Source: Eggerthellaceae bacterium
Lineage (GTDB): Bacteria; Actinomycetota; Coriobacteriia; Coriobacteriales; Eggerthellaceae
Length of the DNA: 32,484 bases
Direction of reading: 5' to 3'
Assembly (NCBI GenBank): GCA_017459925.1
Contig: JAFUCC010000063.1
Coordinates: forward strand, 1 to 32,484
Part shown: positions 14,251 through 22,417 of the stretch, in pieces
How positions within the stretch are numbered: the stretch's first letter is position 1
Layout: each line of letters opens with the position of its first letter
Notes under the pieces: generated by a model
Databases searched by the model: none
What the model saw: only the letters and a program-made list of their open reading frames with translations
What the model was told of the DNA's origin: nothing
Program-made: the position numbers and the translations under genes

Positions 14251-14502
14251 ATGAGAAGTCTCGTATCTGACGATAAGTATTTCGAGTTCCTGAGCGGCAT
14301 AAACGACGACATTTTGGCGCATACCGAGTTAGCTGCGGTATGCCTGATCGTCGAGTTCCCGCATTTGCGCGCCGAGGAGGCGAGGGCGATTTGGAAAGAT
14401 TGGCGCACGTGGCGAAAGATGGCATGTGCACCGCGCAAGCGCGCTTCGATTTGTGAAGGACGCGTGACCGACGAGGAAAAACTTGCAACGAGCGGCATGT
14501 GA
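14251..14502 (+). CDS. Small hypothetical protein
   Basis: An 83-aa ORF with GAAAGG 9-12 nt before its ATG. The product is mixed-charge with an acidic first half and a basic segment WKDWRTWRKMACAPRKRA in the second half. I recognise no family. Its 3' end overlaps the promoter of tRNA-fMet, which is unusual and lowers confidence slightly. Confidence 0.5.
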   Translation: MRSLVSDDKYFEFLSGINDDILAHTELAAVCLIVEFPHLRAEEARAIWKDWRTWRKMACAPRKRASICEGRVTDEEKLATSGM

Positions 14503-14511
14503 AACTATAAT
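14483..14511 (+). promoter_or_regulatory. Promoter of tRNA-fMet
   Basis: TTGCAA (14483-14488) and a perfect TATAAT (14506-14511) are separated by 17 nt and lie 43 nt upstream of the tRNA. Confidence 0.75.
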
Positions 14512-14554
14512 ATCTGTTCGCTGCTCAAGCGAGCTGAGCGGCAACCATACATAG

Positions 14555-14631
14555 TGCGGGGTGGAGCAGTCTGGTAGCTCGCCGGGCTCATAACCCGGAG
14601 GTCGTAGGTTCAAATCCTGCCCCCGCGACCA
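14555..14631 (+). tRNA. Initiator tRNA-fMet(CAU)
   Basis: A complete 77-nt cloverleaf with encoded CCA. The anticodon loop CTCATAA has anticodon CAT and sits on a stem with the three consecutive G:C pairs (GGG/CCC) of initiator tRNAs. The T stem GTAGG/CCTGC encloses TTCAAAT. Position 1 is T facing G72 rather than a standard Watson-Crick pair, keeping the weak 1:72 end expected of initiators. Its 3' 45 nt serve as the integration site of the element to the right and still make a functional tRNA. Confidence 0.95.
14587..14631 (+). repeat. attL: 45-bp tRNA-fMet 3' end
   Basis: This segment is identical over 45 nt to 26788-26832 and matches 41 of 45 nt at 28771-28815. It runs from the anticodon loop to the CCA, a standard tyrosine-recombinase target in tRNA genes. 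Confidence 0.95.
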
Positions 14632-14639
14632 CTAAAAAC

Positions 14640-14680
14640 GCAGGTCAGAGGCATAGAAGCTTCTGACCTGCTTTCTTTTT
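14640..14680 (+). terminator. Terminator after tRNA-fMet, supplied by the element
   Basis: GCAGGTCAGA and TCTGACCTGC form a perfect 10-bp stem followed by TTTCTTTTT. It lies inside the element, replacing the chromosomal terminator now at 26838-26872. A near relative lies after the third att copy at 28824. Confidence 0.9.
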
Positions 14681-14701
14681 CTACACCGATAATCGCCCTC
14701 T

Positions 14702-14722
14702 GGGTGTGAATGGGGTGTGAAT
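14702..14722. promoter_or_regulatory. Integrase arm-type site pair, left end
   Basis: Two direct copies of GGGTGTGAAT (14702-14711 and 14713-14722) with an 11-bp repeat period lie 70 bp inside attL. The same decamer recurs at the right end (26636-26682), which fits arm sites bound by the N-terminal domain of a tyrosine integrase. Confidence 0.7.
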
Positions 14723-15117
14723 CCGCAATCCGTTGTTTTTATGAACGCCGCCAACGGCAGCGAAATGGCGGTTGGCGCAAGGCGCTTGTTCGCGAACCGA
14801 AAGTGGGCTCGAGGCAGTTAACGCAGCATATATTCGGATCCCGCGACTAAGGAATCCTGCTCGAGTAGCTACTTATCATATGCCGCCCTATCGATGATGC
14901 ATCATGTGGGCTACCTTGTTTTATCGGTTGTTTTTCGCTGTTGCTCGATCTGCTGCGCCTTCGTTGTTTTGGGGCGTCATTCCAAAGACCGCGTCCGTTT
15001 ATTCAGCTAAAGGAATCGAGAGGAATCCGCAACCTCGTTGAACATGTTTATACCTAGCGTTATTAAGTTGCTATACGGTTCGATGCAATGTTGTTGTTGA
15101 TATGGCGAAGTGAGAGA
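14723..15117. other. Non-coding stretch at the left end of the element
   Basis: About 395 nt with no acceptable gene on either strand. AT content is higher than in the chromosome. I see no strong terminator or repeat; it probably contains the promoter for the small ORF and restriction gene that follow. Confidence 0.4.
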
Positions 15118-15240
15118 ATGGCATCTGGTTACACGCTTAGTGATATACATATTCGACACGAACAGCTATGCGCATCGTCCAAAGTCGTCAACAGCGATTT
15201 ATTTGATGCGCGAAACACTAGAGAGCCGAGGCGCATATGA
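15118..15240 (+). CDS. Short ORF overlapping the restriction gene start
   Basis: A 40-codon ORF starts at ATG 15118 after GTGAGAG and ends in a TGA that overlaps the start of the restriction gene (ATGA at 15237-15240). The peptide, opening MASGYTLSDIHIRHEQLC, matches no family I know and is not an HTH controller protein. It may be a translated leader that couples expression of the endonuclease, or chance. The ATGA overlap is the main support. Confidence 0.35.
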   Translation: MASGYTLSDIHIRHEQLCASSKVVNSDLFDARNTREPRRI

Positions 15241-15983
15241 CACAATACGCAAGCATGAGGATTCCAAGTCATGACTATGGCCTATCCTGGGTCGACAATG
15301 ATGCGCTTTATATCGCAGTTGAAAAAGCCTTTGCACGCTTGTTGGGTCTTGCCGGCTCTTCGAGAAACGAATTGCCTCCCGACCCGTTTCTCATTGTGGC
15401 TCAAGCTTTGGTTACTGATACCACTTTTGAAGAAGGGCTTGCCTTTGAGGAGATACGAAAGGTAAACAAGTCTCTAAGCAATGCTGTGGGAAATATGCAT
15501 CAGTACATATTGGGCATCGCACCGAATTGGGAATCCCTCGGTACAACGGGCGGCGTTCTAGATATTCGAACGAAGCCGGGATACATCCATCCTGTTATCG
15601 GCATGCCTATCGTTGCAGAGGTGAAGAACCGCTTCAACACAATCAAGTCCTCGGATGAAAAGGATGTGTGGGACAAGATCGACCAAGCCGCACGTTTATC
15701 CGGCGCTCAAGGGTATATCTTTCAAATTGTTCCTGCAGAGGCAGAGCGCTATGACGAGATGTGGGAGCCGTCGGGACGTCGCGCGAAACCAACTGTAAGG
15801 TGCTGCGATGGTGCAACCGCCTATGAAATCGTATTCGAGTATGAGGATGCCTTGCACGAGCTTTACTTGGCTTTGCCGGAAATCCTAGCAGATATCAAGT
15901 CAACGAATCGGCTAGCACATACAGCTCCGCTTCCAAAAGAAAAGGAGATGGAACGACTCTACTACCAGGTTATTCCGTTTTAG
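15237..15983 (+). CDS. Type II restriction endonuclease, Eco47II/Sau96I-like
   Basis: A 248-aa protein with features of the Eco47II family (GGNCC/GGWCC-type cutters): GNMHQYILGIAPNWESLG (85-102), then a PD-(D/E)xK core with Asp109 in VLDI, and Glu128 and Lys130 in PIVAEVKNRFNTIKSSD. A YIFQIVPAE strand follows. It would cleave unmodified DNA. It is convergent with, and overlaps by 4 nt, a C5 cytosine methyltransferase, the expected partner. The start may be coupled to the short ORF upstream. The family call is from remembered motifs and the exact site specificity is not determined. Confidence 0.75.
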   Translation: MTQYASMRIPSHDYGLSWVDNDALYIAVEKAFARLLGLAGSSRNELPPDPFLIVAQALVTDTTFEEGLAFEEIRKVNKSLSNAVGNMHQYILGIAPNWESLGTTGGVLDIRTKPGYIHPVIGMPIVAEVKNRFNTIKSSDEKDVWDKIDQAARLSGAQGYIFQIVPAEAERYDEMWEPSGRRAKPTVRCCDGATAYEIVFEYEDALHELYLALPEILADIKSTNRLAHTAPLPKEKEMERLYYQVIPF

Positions 15984-17263
15984 GTGTACTCCAACGCAAT
16001 TCGCTTCAAATAGCCGGTGTCTTCTATCTGCGCCTTTGTCAATGCAGGGACTTCCGTGAAGCCATCTGCGGCTACTCCGCTCAGCATAGAAACGATGCCG
16101 CGACCAATGTGGTAAGCCATATTCACGGGAACAGCATTCCCAATCTGCTTGTACTTTGATGCGGTGGACCCTACGAAACACCAATCGTCCGGGAATGATT
16201 GGATACGCGCGTACTCGCGCACATTCAGCGGTCTGGTCTTCTCAGGATGGCAACGCTCGGTCTGTTTCTGCGCAGGTGCGCATGTAAGCGTTAAGGACGG
16301 CTCGTCCCACGAGAGGCGCCTAGCCATCCCGGTTTTTCCTCCGCTAAGATGGTAGCTGCCCTTCAGATACTCTCGCTGCAATTCTTCCGGAAGGTCGCGC
16401 CAGTATCCACCGGGTGGCACCAGGTCGAGAATCTCCTTCTTCCGTTGTGGGTAGCTGGATCCCTCTCCTTCGTCGACGTCGCCGATTGCGTTCCAAAGCG
16501 TTAAAATCTCGCCGCATTGCGTTGGATAAAGAATCGGCGCCGAAAGATCATTTCTGATTCCCAGGATGACGAGTCGCTCCCGCTTCTGGGCGACATCCAA
16601 GAATTGAGCGCGCAATACTTTTATTGCGCACCTATAGCCGAGGCTCAAGAGCTTGTTCAACATCGTTTGGATGGTTCGCCCCTTGTCATGCGTTAGTAGC
16701 CCTCTGACGTTCTCCATCATGATTGCGCGTGGCCTGACTTCCTCGATTGCTCTTGCAAACTCGAAGAACAATGTTCCTCGCGTGTCTCCGAACCCTTTGC
16801 TCTTTCCTGCGTAGCTGAACGCTTGACACGGAACGCCGCCTTGCAGTAAGTCCACAGATCCTGCGAGGGGAGTGAAATCTACTTCGTGAATGTCTTGCTC
16901 AAGCACGTTCCATTCCTTGCGGTTGGCTCGAAGCGTCTCGCAGGCGTCATGGTCGAATTCGTTCAACAGGATATGGCTGAATCCTGCATTTTCAAGCCCC
17001 AGCGCCGTACCTCCTGCGCCTGCAAACAATTCCAGAGACGTCAGCCCAGAAGGTTCAGATACCAATACGCGAAAACGTGGCTTGCCGCGATCGCCTTCGT
17101 GTTCATGCTGTCGTTTGACGCGCTCTATTTCCGCAACGTCGAACAACCTACGACCACGCGAATCGCGCGTGCAATGTAGCAGTCCGAGCTTATCCCATCT
17201 TCTGACTGTGTCTATCGACACGCTCAAAGCTTGTGCGGCCTCGCCAGCAGTCAACCTGTCCAT
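15980..17263 (-). CDS. C5 cytosine-specific DNA methyltransferase with N-terminal MerR-type HTH
   Basis: This 427-aa protein methylates cytosine C5 and protects sites cut by the neighbouring nuclease. Methyltransferase motifs are clear: I LELFAGAGGTALGLENAG (77-94), IV GGVPCQAFSYAG with catalytic Cys146, VI MENVRGLL (183-190), VIII QKRERLVILG, and a late GNAVPV motif. Residues about 1-55 (TAGEAAQALSVSIDTVRRWDKLGLL) form a MerR/excisionase-like helix-turn-helix, followed by a linker. This suggests the enzyme also represses or activates its own operon or the nuclease gene, as N-terminal HTHs do in M.SsoII-like enzymes. A TATAAA-like -10 reading left lies at 17304-17309. Confidence 0.93.
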   Translation of the reverse strand: MDRLTAGEAAQALSVSIDTVRRWDKLGLLHCTRDSRGRRLFDVAEIERVKRQHEHEGDRGKPRFRVLVSEPSGLTSLELFAGAGGTALGLENAGFSHILLNEFDHDACETLRANRKEWNVLEQDIHEVDFTPLAGSVDLLQGGVPCQAFSYAGKSKGFGDTRGTLFFEFARAIEEVRPRAIMMENVRGLLTHDKGRTIQTMLNKLLSLGYRCAIKVLRAQFLDVAQKRERLVILGIRNDLSAPILYPTQCGEILTLWNAIGDVDEGEGSSYPQRKKEILDLVPPGGYWRDLPEELQREYLKGSYHLSGGKTGMARRLSWDEPSLTLTCAPAQKQTERCHPEKTRPLNVREYARIQSFPDDWCFVGSTASKYKQIGNAVPVNMAYHIGRGIVSMLSGVAADGFTEVPALTKAQIEDTGYLKRIALEYT

Positions 17264-17422
17264 CTGAACCCCTTCAAAGTAACCCGTGCATAGGCGAAGG
17301 TTATTTATACCATGAAAGAGCCTGTAGGTCCAGCAGTTCGTTCGAGAATCTAGAAGAGATGACGTTTACTGTCGCTCAGCGTGTCTCGCGATTACGTCTC
17401 GCCCGATTCTAGTTTCCCAAAC

Positions 17423-19039
17423 TCAGCCCAATCTCCTCATGACTTCAATAAGTGGTTCTATGAAGTCCGGCGTTTGCGATGCCTTGATTGCATATGCATA
17501 TGCAAGGGCTTGCTTGCTAGACGTTTCGATTCGCGTATCCTGGCATAGCGTATCTTTGGTCGCCTGATATTCTTCGACAGTGGTCTCGAAATACTTCTCC
17601 CAATTGCTACCGAAATATGCGAAGCGTTCCGTGCAGACGAAACTGCCCGGCTCAGTGTCTATTGTCGCGCCACCGAAAAGCCTCTTGAAATGCTTGTCGT
17701 AACTAGCTTGGCTTCCGTCGGCATCAAACAAGCAATAGCAGTTGTACCCGAACGCTTCGTAGAGACGCCAGAATAGCGGAATTGATTCCTTTCCTCCGCA
17801 TTCGACAATATCAACGCCTTCGGCAGCTAAGTAATAATCGGCTTTCTCGAAATAGACGGGAAGCGCCATGGCTTCTGTCTGGCCTTCAACGAGAAGCGCT
17901 CGCTCTGCGAACATTCCTCGAAGCTGCCAAGGGTGGACCTTCGAGGCATAGAAATCGCTTACCGTCGCTGTCGATATCTTGTTTTCAGGCACTCCGGTCT
18001 CAATACAGAAGCGAACAAGTTCATTGGTGTTGACCTGTTTGACCTTGGTGACGCCGTCTTCTTTGTAGACGCGTGCCAAGCCCTCAAGGTTCTTCGGGTC
18101 AAGGAAATCCGCCGAGTGCGTGGATATTATGACCTGCACTCCACTCTTGCAGACATCGTATATGTACTTCTTCAGCCATCGTTGTGCAAGCGGATGGAGG
18201 TGCGCCTCCGGCTCTTCGATTATCAGCACGAGTCCTTGCCCTCGCCCGAATACCCTCAAATAGGCCTGGGCGAACGCCATCAGCAAGACTTGCTGCTCTC
18301 CGGTTCCGAACTCCTCGAAGCTGCGGGTCTCGCCGCCTTCTGCAGCGACTATCCTCAATGCATTCGCATAGTTGTTCGGGTCATAAGCGGACAGGTCTAC
18401 TTCGAGACAATGCGTGAAACCCTTGACGGAATCCCTGACAATATCCTGAACCGATTTTGCGAAATCCTTGTACTGCGGCAGGGTTTCGAAAGTTTCCTTG
18501 ATGCTCTTGAACGCCGCATCGAGATCATCTTTCTTCTCTGACGTCAGGGCGGCATGTATGCTGTGCGTGAATTTGCTTAGGAGGGAATACCTGCTACTGT
18601 AACTCAAAGCCGTGTCGATGTTGCGATTAGCTTGTATGAGGTATGACTGACATTGTGCTCGTTGTGCTTGCCCGAATCCATATACCTTGTCGCCGTCTCC
18701 CTGGAAGAATCGGGTTTCCTCACCGGGAAAACCAGGGCGCCAATACTCGATGCCAATGGTTTTGCTATTTCCGTATTTCGATTTGTAGATCTCTTCATCA
18801 AAACTGGCGGCAATGGTTGCACGTGGGTGTTTGCCGCTATCACGCATGAAGTAGTCGCTGTCTCGCATTTCAATAGTGATAGGCCAATGTTCGCCAAGTA
18901 GGCGATCTATCGCCGAGAGGATATTCGATTTCCCCGCATTGTTCGGGCCGAATAGGATAAGAGGTGCATCCTTTGGGATGCTGAGCGTTATGTCTTTGAT
19001 TGATCGGTATTCCTGTATTGTTATATGCTCGACCTTCAT
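17423..19039 (-). CDS. OLD-family ATPase/TOPRIM nuclease
   Basis: This 538-aa protein joins an ABC-type ATPase to a TOPRIM nuclease. Walker A is GPNNAGKSN (31-39), a signature-like FGTGEQQVLL lies at 244-253, Walker B is VLIIEEPEAHLHP (271-283), and the H-loop is ISTHSADF (305-312). The TOPRIM part has ALLVEGQTEA with Glu385 and CLFDADGS with Asp439/Asp441. OLD proteins act in phage exclusion and DNA degradation; relatives pair with helicases in Gabija and related systems. No UvrD-like helicase is adjacent, so it fits the single-gene class 1 type. It sits beside the restriction-modification pair, which supports a defence role. Confidence 0.88.
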   Translation of the reverse strand: MKVEHITIQEYRSIKDITLSIPKDAPLILFGPNNAGKSNILSAIDRLLGEHWPITIEMRDSDYFMRDSGKHPRATIAASFDEEIYKSKYGNSKTIGIEYWRPGFPGEETRFFQGDGDKVYGFGQAQRAQCQSYLIQANRNIDTALSYSSRYSLLSKFTHSIHAALTSEKKDDLDAAFKSIKETFETLPQYKDFAKSVQDIVRDSVKGFTHCLEVDLSAYDPNNYANALRIVAAEGGETRSFEEFGTGEQQVLLMAFAQAYLRVFGRGQGLVLIIEEPEAHLHPLAQRWLKKYIYDVCKSGVQVIISTHSADFLDPKNLEGLARVYKEDGVTKVKQVNTNELVRFCIETGVPENKISTATVSDFYASKVHPWQLRGMFAERALLVEGQTEAMALPVYFEKADYYLAAEGVDIVECGGKESIPLFWRLYEAFGYNCYCLFDADGSQASYDKHFKRLFGGATIDTEPGSFVCTERFAYFGSNWEKYFETTVEEYQATKDTLCQDTRIETSSKQALAYAYAIKASQTPDFIEPLIEVMRRLG

Positions 19040-19234
19040 GATTTCACCTCTGTTGGCGTTCTCTTGTAGTTAATCTTAATTATCCATCATATGCGTCATT
19101 GGTCGTGCTTCCATTGCAATAGTCGCAGTATTCGTTCGCAGCTGTTTTCGGCGATTGAGAAGAGGGTGCATTTGAGTTCAAGACGACGTGCTCGTATTCC
19201 GGAAGAAGTCAGCAACCCCTTTGAACCGTTCGAC

Positions 19235-20473
19235 TCATCGAGCATAATCGTCCCTGCTGCGGTCTACCGATCGTTCCTGGGATCTGGAGCTGCTCCGTGA
19301 TCCTGAGCTGTCGCCCCATCTGGTGGGACTGGGGCCGCTGTGGCCCCAGAGGGTCCACACGGGCTTGGGCTCCTTGGCGGGCAGTATGCCGTAGTCGGCG
19401 GCAAACCGTCGGGCATGCCTGATCTTCTCGAGCTTATCAGGCGCATCGTCGGCGTTTTGAGAATCGACGGCCTGGCCTTGCTTCTCCAGGTGGCCAATCG
19501 TCCAATCGATGTCGGCTATCGATGTGAAATGGCATTCCTTGATTGTCGCCATGGCACGCGCCATCTCCCGTAGCTCTTCGAGGTCTTTGACGAGGATAGC
19601 GTGTTCGGCGATCTCCCTGAGCTTTTCCTCTCTGAAAGGCGAAAGCATCAGCCACTCGTGCTCCAGCGCCCCTTTGCCGTACGGCCACCCGAGCTTCTCA
19701 CCGCTAACTATCCGGCTCGGATGGTCGGCGAAGGCGTACAGGTAGTCGCGCCGGCGCGCGTTGGGCGAGTTGAGCGATAGCTCGACGCCCAGGACCCCGA
19801 GCAACTCCCGGTAGCTCGCCTCGTCGGTGCTGAGAGCCCGGGCGGTCCGGGCGCGCTCGCGTATGTCGGCCACCCAGCTGTAGCCGCCCTCTCGCTCGAT
19901 CCTGCGCTCGGCTCTGCCTTTGAACTCTCTCTGGGCCGTCCTGCACGAACTGCCTTTCGCTTTCTTGTCGTACAGGTGGTGCTCGTCCGCCAGGTAGCCG
20001 AGCCCGCGCTCGCGCGCCATCTGCTGCAGGTCGCGGTTGAGCTCCTTGGGCTGCGGGACGTGCAGGCGTCTGCCGGTCTCCACGTTGGTGTTGTTGACGA
20101 CGATGTGCGCGTGGGGGATGCGGTGCTCGTTGTCGTCGTGGTAGACGATGGCGACCTGGTAGTCCCCGAAGTGCCTCTGCGCCCAGGCGACCGAGAGCTC
20201 GCGCAGACGCCCCAGGTCGATCCCATCGGCGGGGTCGGGGCTCACGATGTAGTGGCGGTACGTGATGGCGGGCTTTCCGCGGTAGGGCTCGCCGTTTCCG
20301 TAGAGATTCCTGAGCTCGTCCATCTCGGCGGCCCAGCCGATCGTATCGCCGCCGTCGCGCTCCATGCAGTCCAGGTTCATGAAGTCGTGCCCGATGGCGC
20401 GCCCGCCGCGCTCGAGGTAGCGCTCGGTCGCGGCGCATCCGGTGTGGCCGTTGATGCACTTCACCAGGGGCAC
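19235..20473 (-). CDS. Relaxase (MobA/VirD2-like)
   Basis: A 412-aa DNA relaxase that would nick oriT and lead the strand into a recipient. The N-terminus MPLVKCINGHTGCAATERYL carries a candidate catalytic Tyr19. The metal-binding histidines are in YHDDNEHRIPHAHIVVNN (His112, His117, His121, His123), a MOB-type HxH motif. The C-terminal half is mainly helical and charged. GTG 20473 is chosen because AGAGGAAG lies about 9 nt upstream; an earlier GTG overlapping the mobC stop has almost no spacing to the same site. It lies 5 nt after mobC on the same strand. Confidence 0.85.
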   Translation of the reverse strand: MPLVKCINGHTGCAATERYLERGGRAIGHDFMNLDCMERDGGDTIGWAAEMDELRNLYGNGEPYRGKPAITYRHYIVSPDPADGIDLGRLRELSVAWAQRHFGDYQVAIVYHDDNEHRIPHAHIVVNNTNVETGRRLHVPQPKELNRDLQQMARERGLGYLADEHHLYDKKAKGSSCRTAQREFKGRAERRIEREGGYSWVADIRERARTARALSTDEASYRELLGVLGVELSLNSPNARRRDYLYAFADHPSRIVSGEKLGWPYGKGALEHEWLMLSPFREEKLREIAEHAILVKDLEELREMARAMATIKECHFTSIADIDWTIGHLEKQGQAVDSQNADDAPDKLEKIRHARRFAADYGILPAKEPKPVWTLWGHSGPSPTRWGDSSGSRSSSRSQERSVDRSRDDYAR

Positions 20474-20478
20474 GGCGG

Positions 20479-21222
20479 TCACCTTCCTCTGATGGCGTCG
20501 AGGCAGCAGAGCTCGTCGATGCGGGCGGCAATGTCCTCCTGCCCGCACTTCACGTCATCGAGCTTCGCCCTCACGTGGACGAGCTGGTCGGCCACCTCGT
20601 CGCCGTCGACGTTCCAGGCGTTGCGCAGGTACTTGGCCATGACGTTGAGCGCATGGACCGCCTGGTTATAGTGGCGGCCCCATGCGCGCATCTCTTTCGC
20701 CACGGCGAGCATGGTCGTGCGGTCGAGCACGAGCACGCGCCCGGCGCCAATGTCGCCCGTGACGGCATCGGCGCGGGCGAGCTGGCGGATGTAGTCGGAG
20801 CGCGAAACGCCGTGGGCGCGGCAGCGCTCCTGGATGAGCTGGAAGTCGTCGTCGGTCAGTCGCACGCTGATGGTGCGCGTCGCCTGCGCGGTCTCTTCCA
20901 TGTCGACGGGTTCCTGGATTCGGGGCACGGGGCCGCCCCCGTCGGGCTCGGGCTCGCCCGTACCCGCGTCCGCTTCGGGCGGCCTCGCCGCGAGCGGGCG
21001 CAGCGCGTTGCGGATTGCCGCCCGCAGTCCGCTGCTGCCATCCGGGGCGGCTTCTGGCGCGGCCTTCTCATCAGGTGTATCGCAGCGCGTATCACCTGAT
21101 GAGTTACTTGCTGCTACAGACGCGCCCGCCCATGTGCTGCGCCCCGTTTCCATGAACGCGCTCGCCTCACGGACCTGCCGCGCCCTCTCGGCGAGGGACG
21201 AGCAGTCGGCGGGCGCGCTCAT
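20479..21222 (-). CDS. MobC-like relaxosome accessory protein
   Basis: A 247-aa protein with a disordered Ala/Pro-rich N-terminus (about 1-105) and a ribbon-helix-helix-like segment near TRTISVRLTDDDFQLIQ, followed by GVSRSDYIRQLARAD. A MobC-type helical region with MRAWGRHYNQAVHALNVMAK comes next. MobC proteins bind oriT and help the relaxase. The start overlaps the stop of the upstream ATPase gene (ATGA at 21219-21222), and a perfect inverted repeat lies within its 5' coding part. Confidence 0.85.
   Translation of the reverse strand: MSAPADCSSLAERARQVREASAFMETGRSTWAGASVAASNSSGDTRCDTPDEKAAPEAAPDGSSGLRAAIRNALRPLAARPPEADAGTGEPEPDGGGPVPRIQEPVDMEETAQATRTISVRLTDDDFQLIQERCRAHGVSRSDYIRQLARADAVTGDIGAGRVLVLDRTTMLAVAKEMRAWGRHYNQAVHALNVMAKYLRNAWNVDGDEVADQLVHVRAKLDDVKCGQEDIAARIDELCCLDAIRGR
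21067..21103. repeat. Perfect 11-bp inverted repeat inside mobC, oriT candidate
   Basis: CTCATCAGGTG (21067-21077) and CACCTGATGAG (21093-21103) flank 15 nt that hold a further CGC/GCG pairing. It lies in the region coding the low-complexity N-terminus of the MobC-like protein and looks more AT-rich than its surroundings. Inverted repeats next to the nick site are typical of oriT, but no nic site is recognised. Confidence 0.4.
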
Positions 21223-22082
21223 GACTCCTCCGAAAACGTCGCATGCTCGGCATCGTAGATAAGCGTCGTCTCGCCGCAGGTTCCATAGCGGTTCTTGAGC
21301 ATCGTCAGCTTGAGCGGCCGGATGGGCCGCGACATGTTGGTGCGCCGCTCCGCGCCCTTACCGTCGATGCCGAGGAATGCCACGGAGTCGCTGCAGTATT
21401 CCACTGCACTGCTTCCCCCGAGACAGCTGAGGCCGGTGGCGGGCTTGTCGTAGCTCGTGCGGTTGACCGAGCTGATGGCGAAAAGCGGCACCTCGTGGGA
21501 GTTCACGGCATGGCGAAGCGACCCCACGATCCCCTTGATGGCAAGGCGCTCGTCAGCGTCTGCGGCATCGCTCGTGAGAGCCTGCACGTAGTCCAGGAAC
21601 ACCACCGGCTTCGCCTTGCGCACCCGCTCGCATTCGGCCACCATGGCGCCGATCTCCACGGCGTCGGTTGCGGTCGCGAATGCGATGTGGGGCGCGATGA
21701 GCTGTTGGTAGCGCCTGATGGCGCGCGAGAGGGATTCGCGGCGGGCGTCGGCTTCGCCCGCTTGCTGCGTGGCCCTGCTGATGTCGGCGACCGAGAGCTC
21801 GCCTCCGCTCATTCGCGCGAGCGACTTCGCAATCAGTTGCGGCGGTGCTATTTCGAGGCTGACGAACAGCGCCGGCATGCCCTGCCTGGCGATATCGTCC
21901 GCCAGTTGGAGCAGAAGCGACGTCTTGCCGGTTCCCGGCTCGCCGGCGATGATGGTCATGCGCGGGCGCACTCCGCCAACGAGCTCGTCGAACGCCTTGA
22001 GGCTGAAGTGGGCGATGGGCTCGTCATCGAGGGCTTTCTCGAGGTGCTTGCCGAAGAGCGCGTCCTCGAACTCAATCTTCAT
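21219..22082 (-). CDS. DnaB-like RecA-fold ATPase/helicase
   Basis: A 287-aa protein matching the C-terminal helicase domain of DnaB. Walker A is GEPGTGKTSLLL (47-58), FVSLEIAPPQLIAKSLARMSGG follows the DnaB 'SLEM...q...R' block, Walker B is VVFLDYVQAL, and AISSVNRTSYDKP resembles the DnaB 'lsQlnR' segment. It lacks the N-terminal primase-binding domain. It probably helps replicate or unwind the excised element, like the RepA-type helicases of mobilizable elements. It overlaps mobC at the 3' end and the HTH gene at the 5' end by 11 nt, so these genes form one operon. Confidence 0.85.
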   Translation of the reverse strand: MKIEFEDALFGKHLEKALDDEPIAHFSLKAFDELVGGVRPRMTIIAGEPGTGKTSLLLQLADDIARQGMPALFVSLEIAPPQLIAKSLARMSGGELSVADISRATQQAGEADARRESLSRAIRRYQQLIAPHIAFATATDAVEIGAMVAECERVRKAKPVVFLDYVQALTSDAADADERLAIKGIVGSLRHAVNSHEVPLFAISSVNRTSYDKPATGLSCLGGSSAVEYCSDSVAFLGIDGKGAERRTNMSRPIRPLKLTMLKNRYGTCGETTLIYDAEHATFSEES

Positions 22083-22296
22083 GGCGCGCCTCCTTTGCGC
22101 CCAGGAACTGCCCGTAGGCTCCCGCCAGGCTCTTCAGGTGCGACAGCAGGTCGCTTTCCAGGATGTACTTGCGCCGGTGCAGGACGATCGCCTTGCCGGT
22201 CTCGTCCATGAGCGCGCTTGCTACTGTGCGGCAGAACCCGGTCTTCTCGACCACGTCGGCAATCGTGAGCAGCCGGTCTTCTCCGATTCGCATCAT
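22072..22296 (-). CDS. Small HTH protein, excisionase/MerR-like
   Basis: A 74-aa DNA-binding protein with a winged-helix-like layout: LTIADVVEKTGFCRTVASALM (10-30) as the helix-turn-helix and VLHRRKYILESDLLSHL as wing and last helix. It could be an excisionase, replication initiator or operon regulator. AAGGAG lies about 10 nt upstream of the first of two adjacent ATGs (22296 and 22293). It is the first gene of the ATPase-mobC-relaxase operon and is divergent from the zinc-finger gene. Confidence 0.75.
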   Translation of the reverse strand: MMRIGEDRLLTIADVVEKTGFCRTVASALMDETGKAIVLHRRKYILESDLLSHLKSLAGAYGQFLGAKEARHED

Positions 22297-22417
22297 TCGT
22301 CCTCATCTCCTTTCCGTGTCGGCCGATTCGCTTCCATGCCCATTTTCTTCTCTCGAATGACCACTGCTAAGAGTAGAATTTGCAGTGACGTTGAGATTTC
22401 TTGGAAGGAAGCTCCCA

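Noticed and set aside
17423-19039. Gabija system
   Set aside because: The OLD-type ATPase fits GajA broadly, but there is no UvrD-like GajB neighbour on either side.
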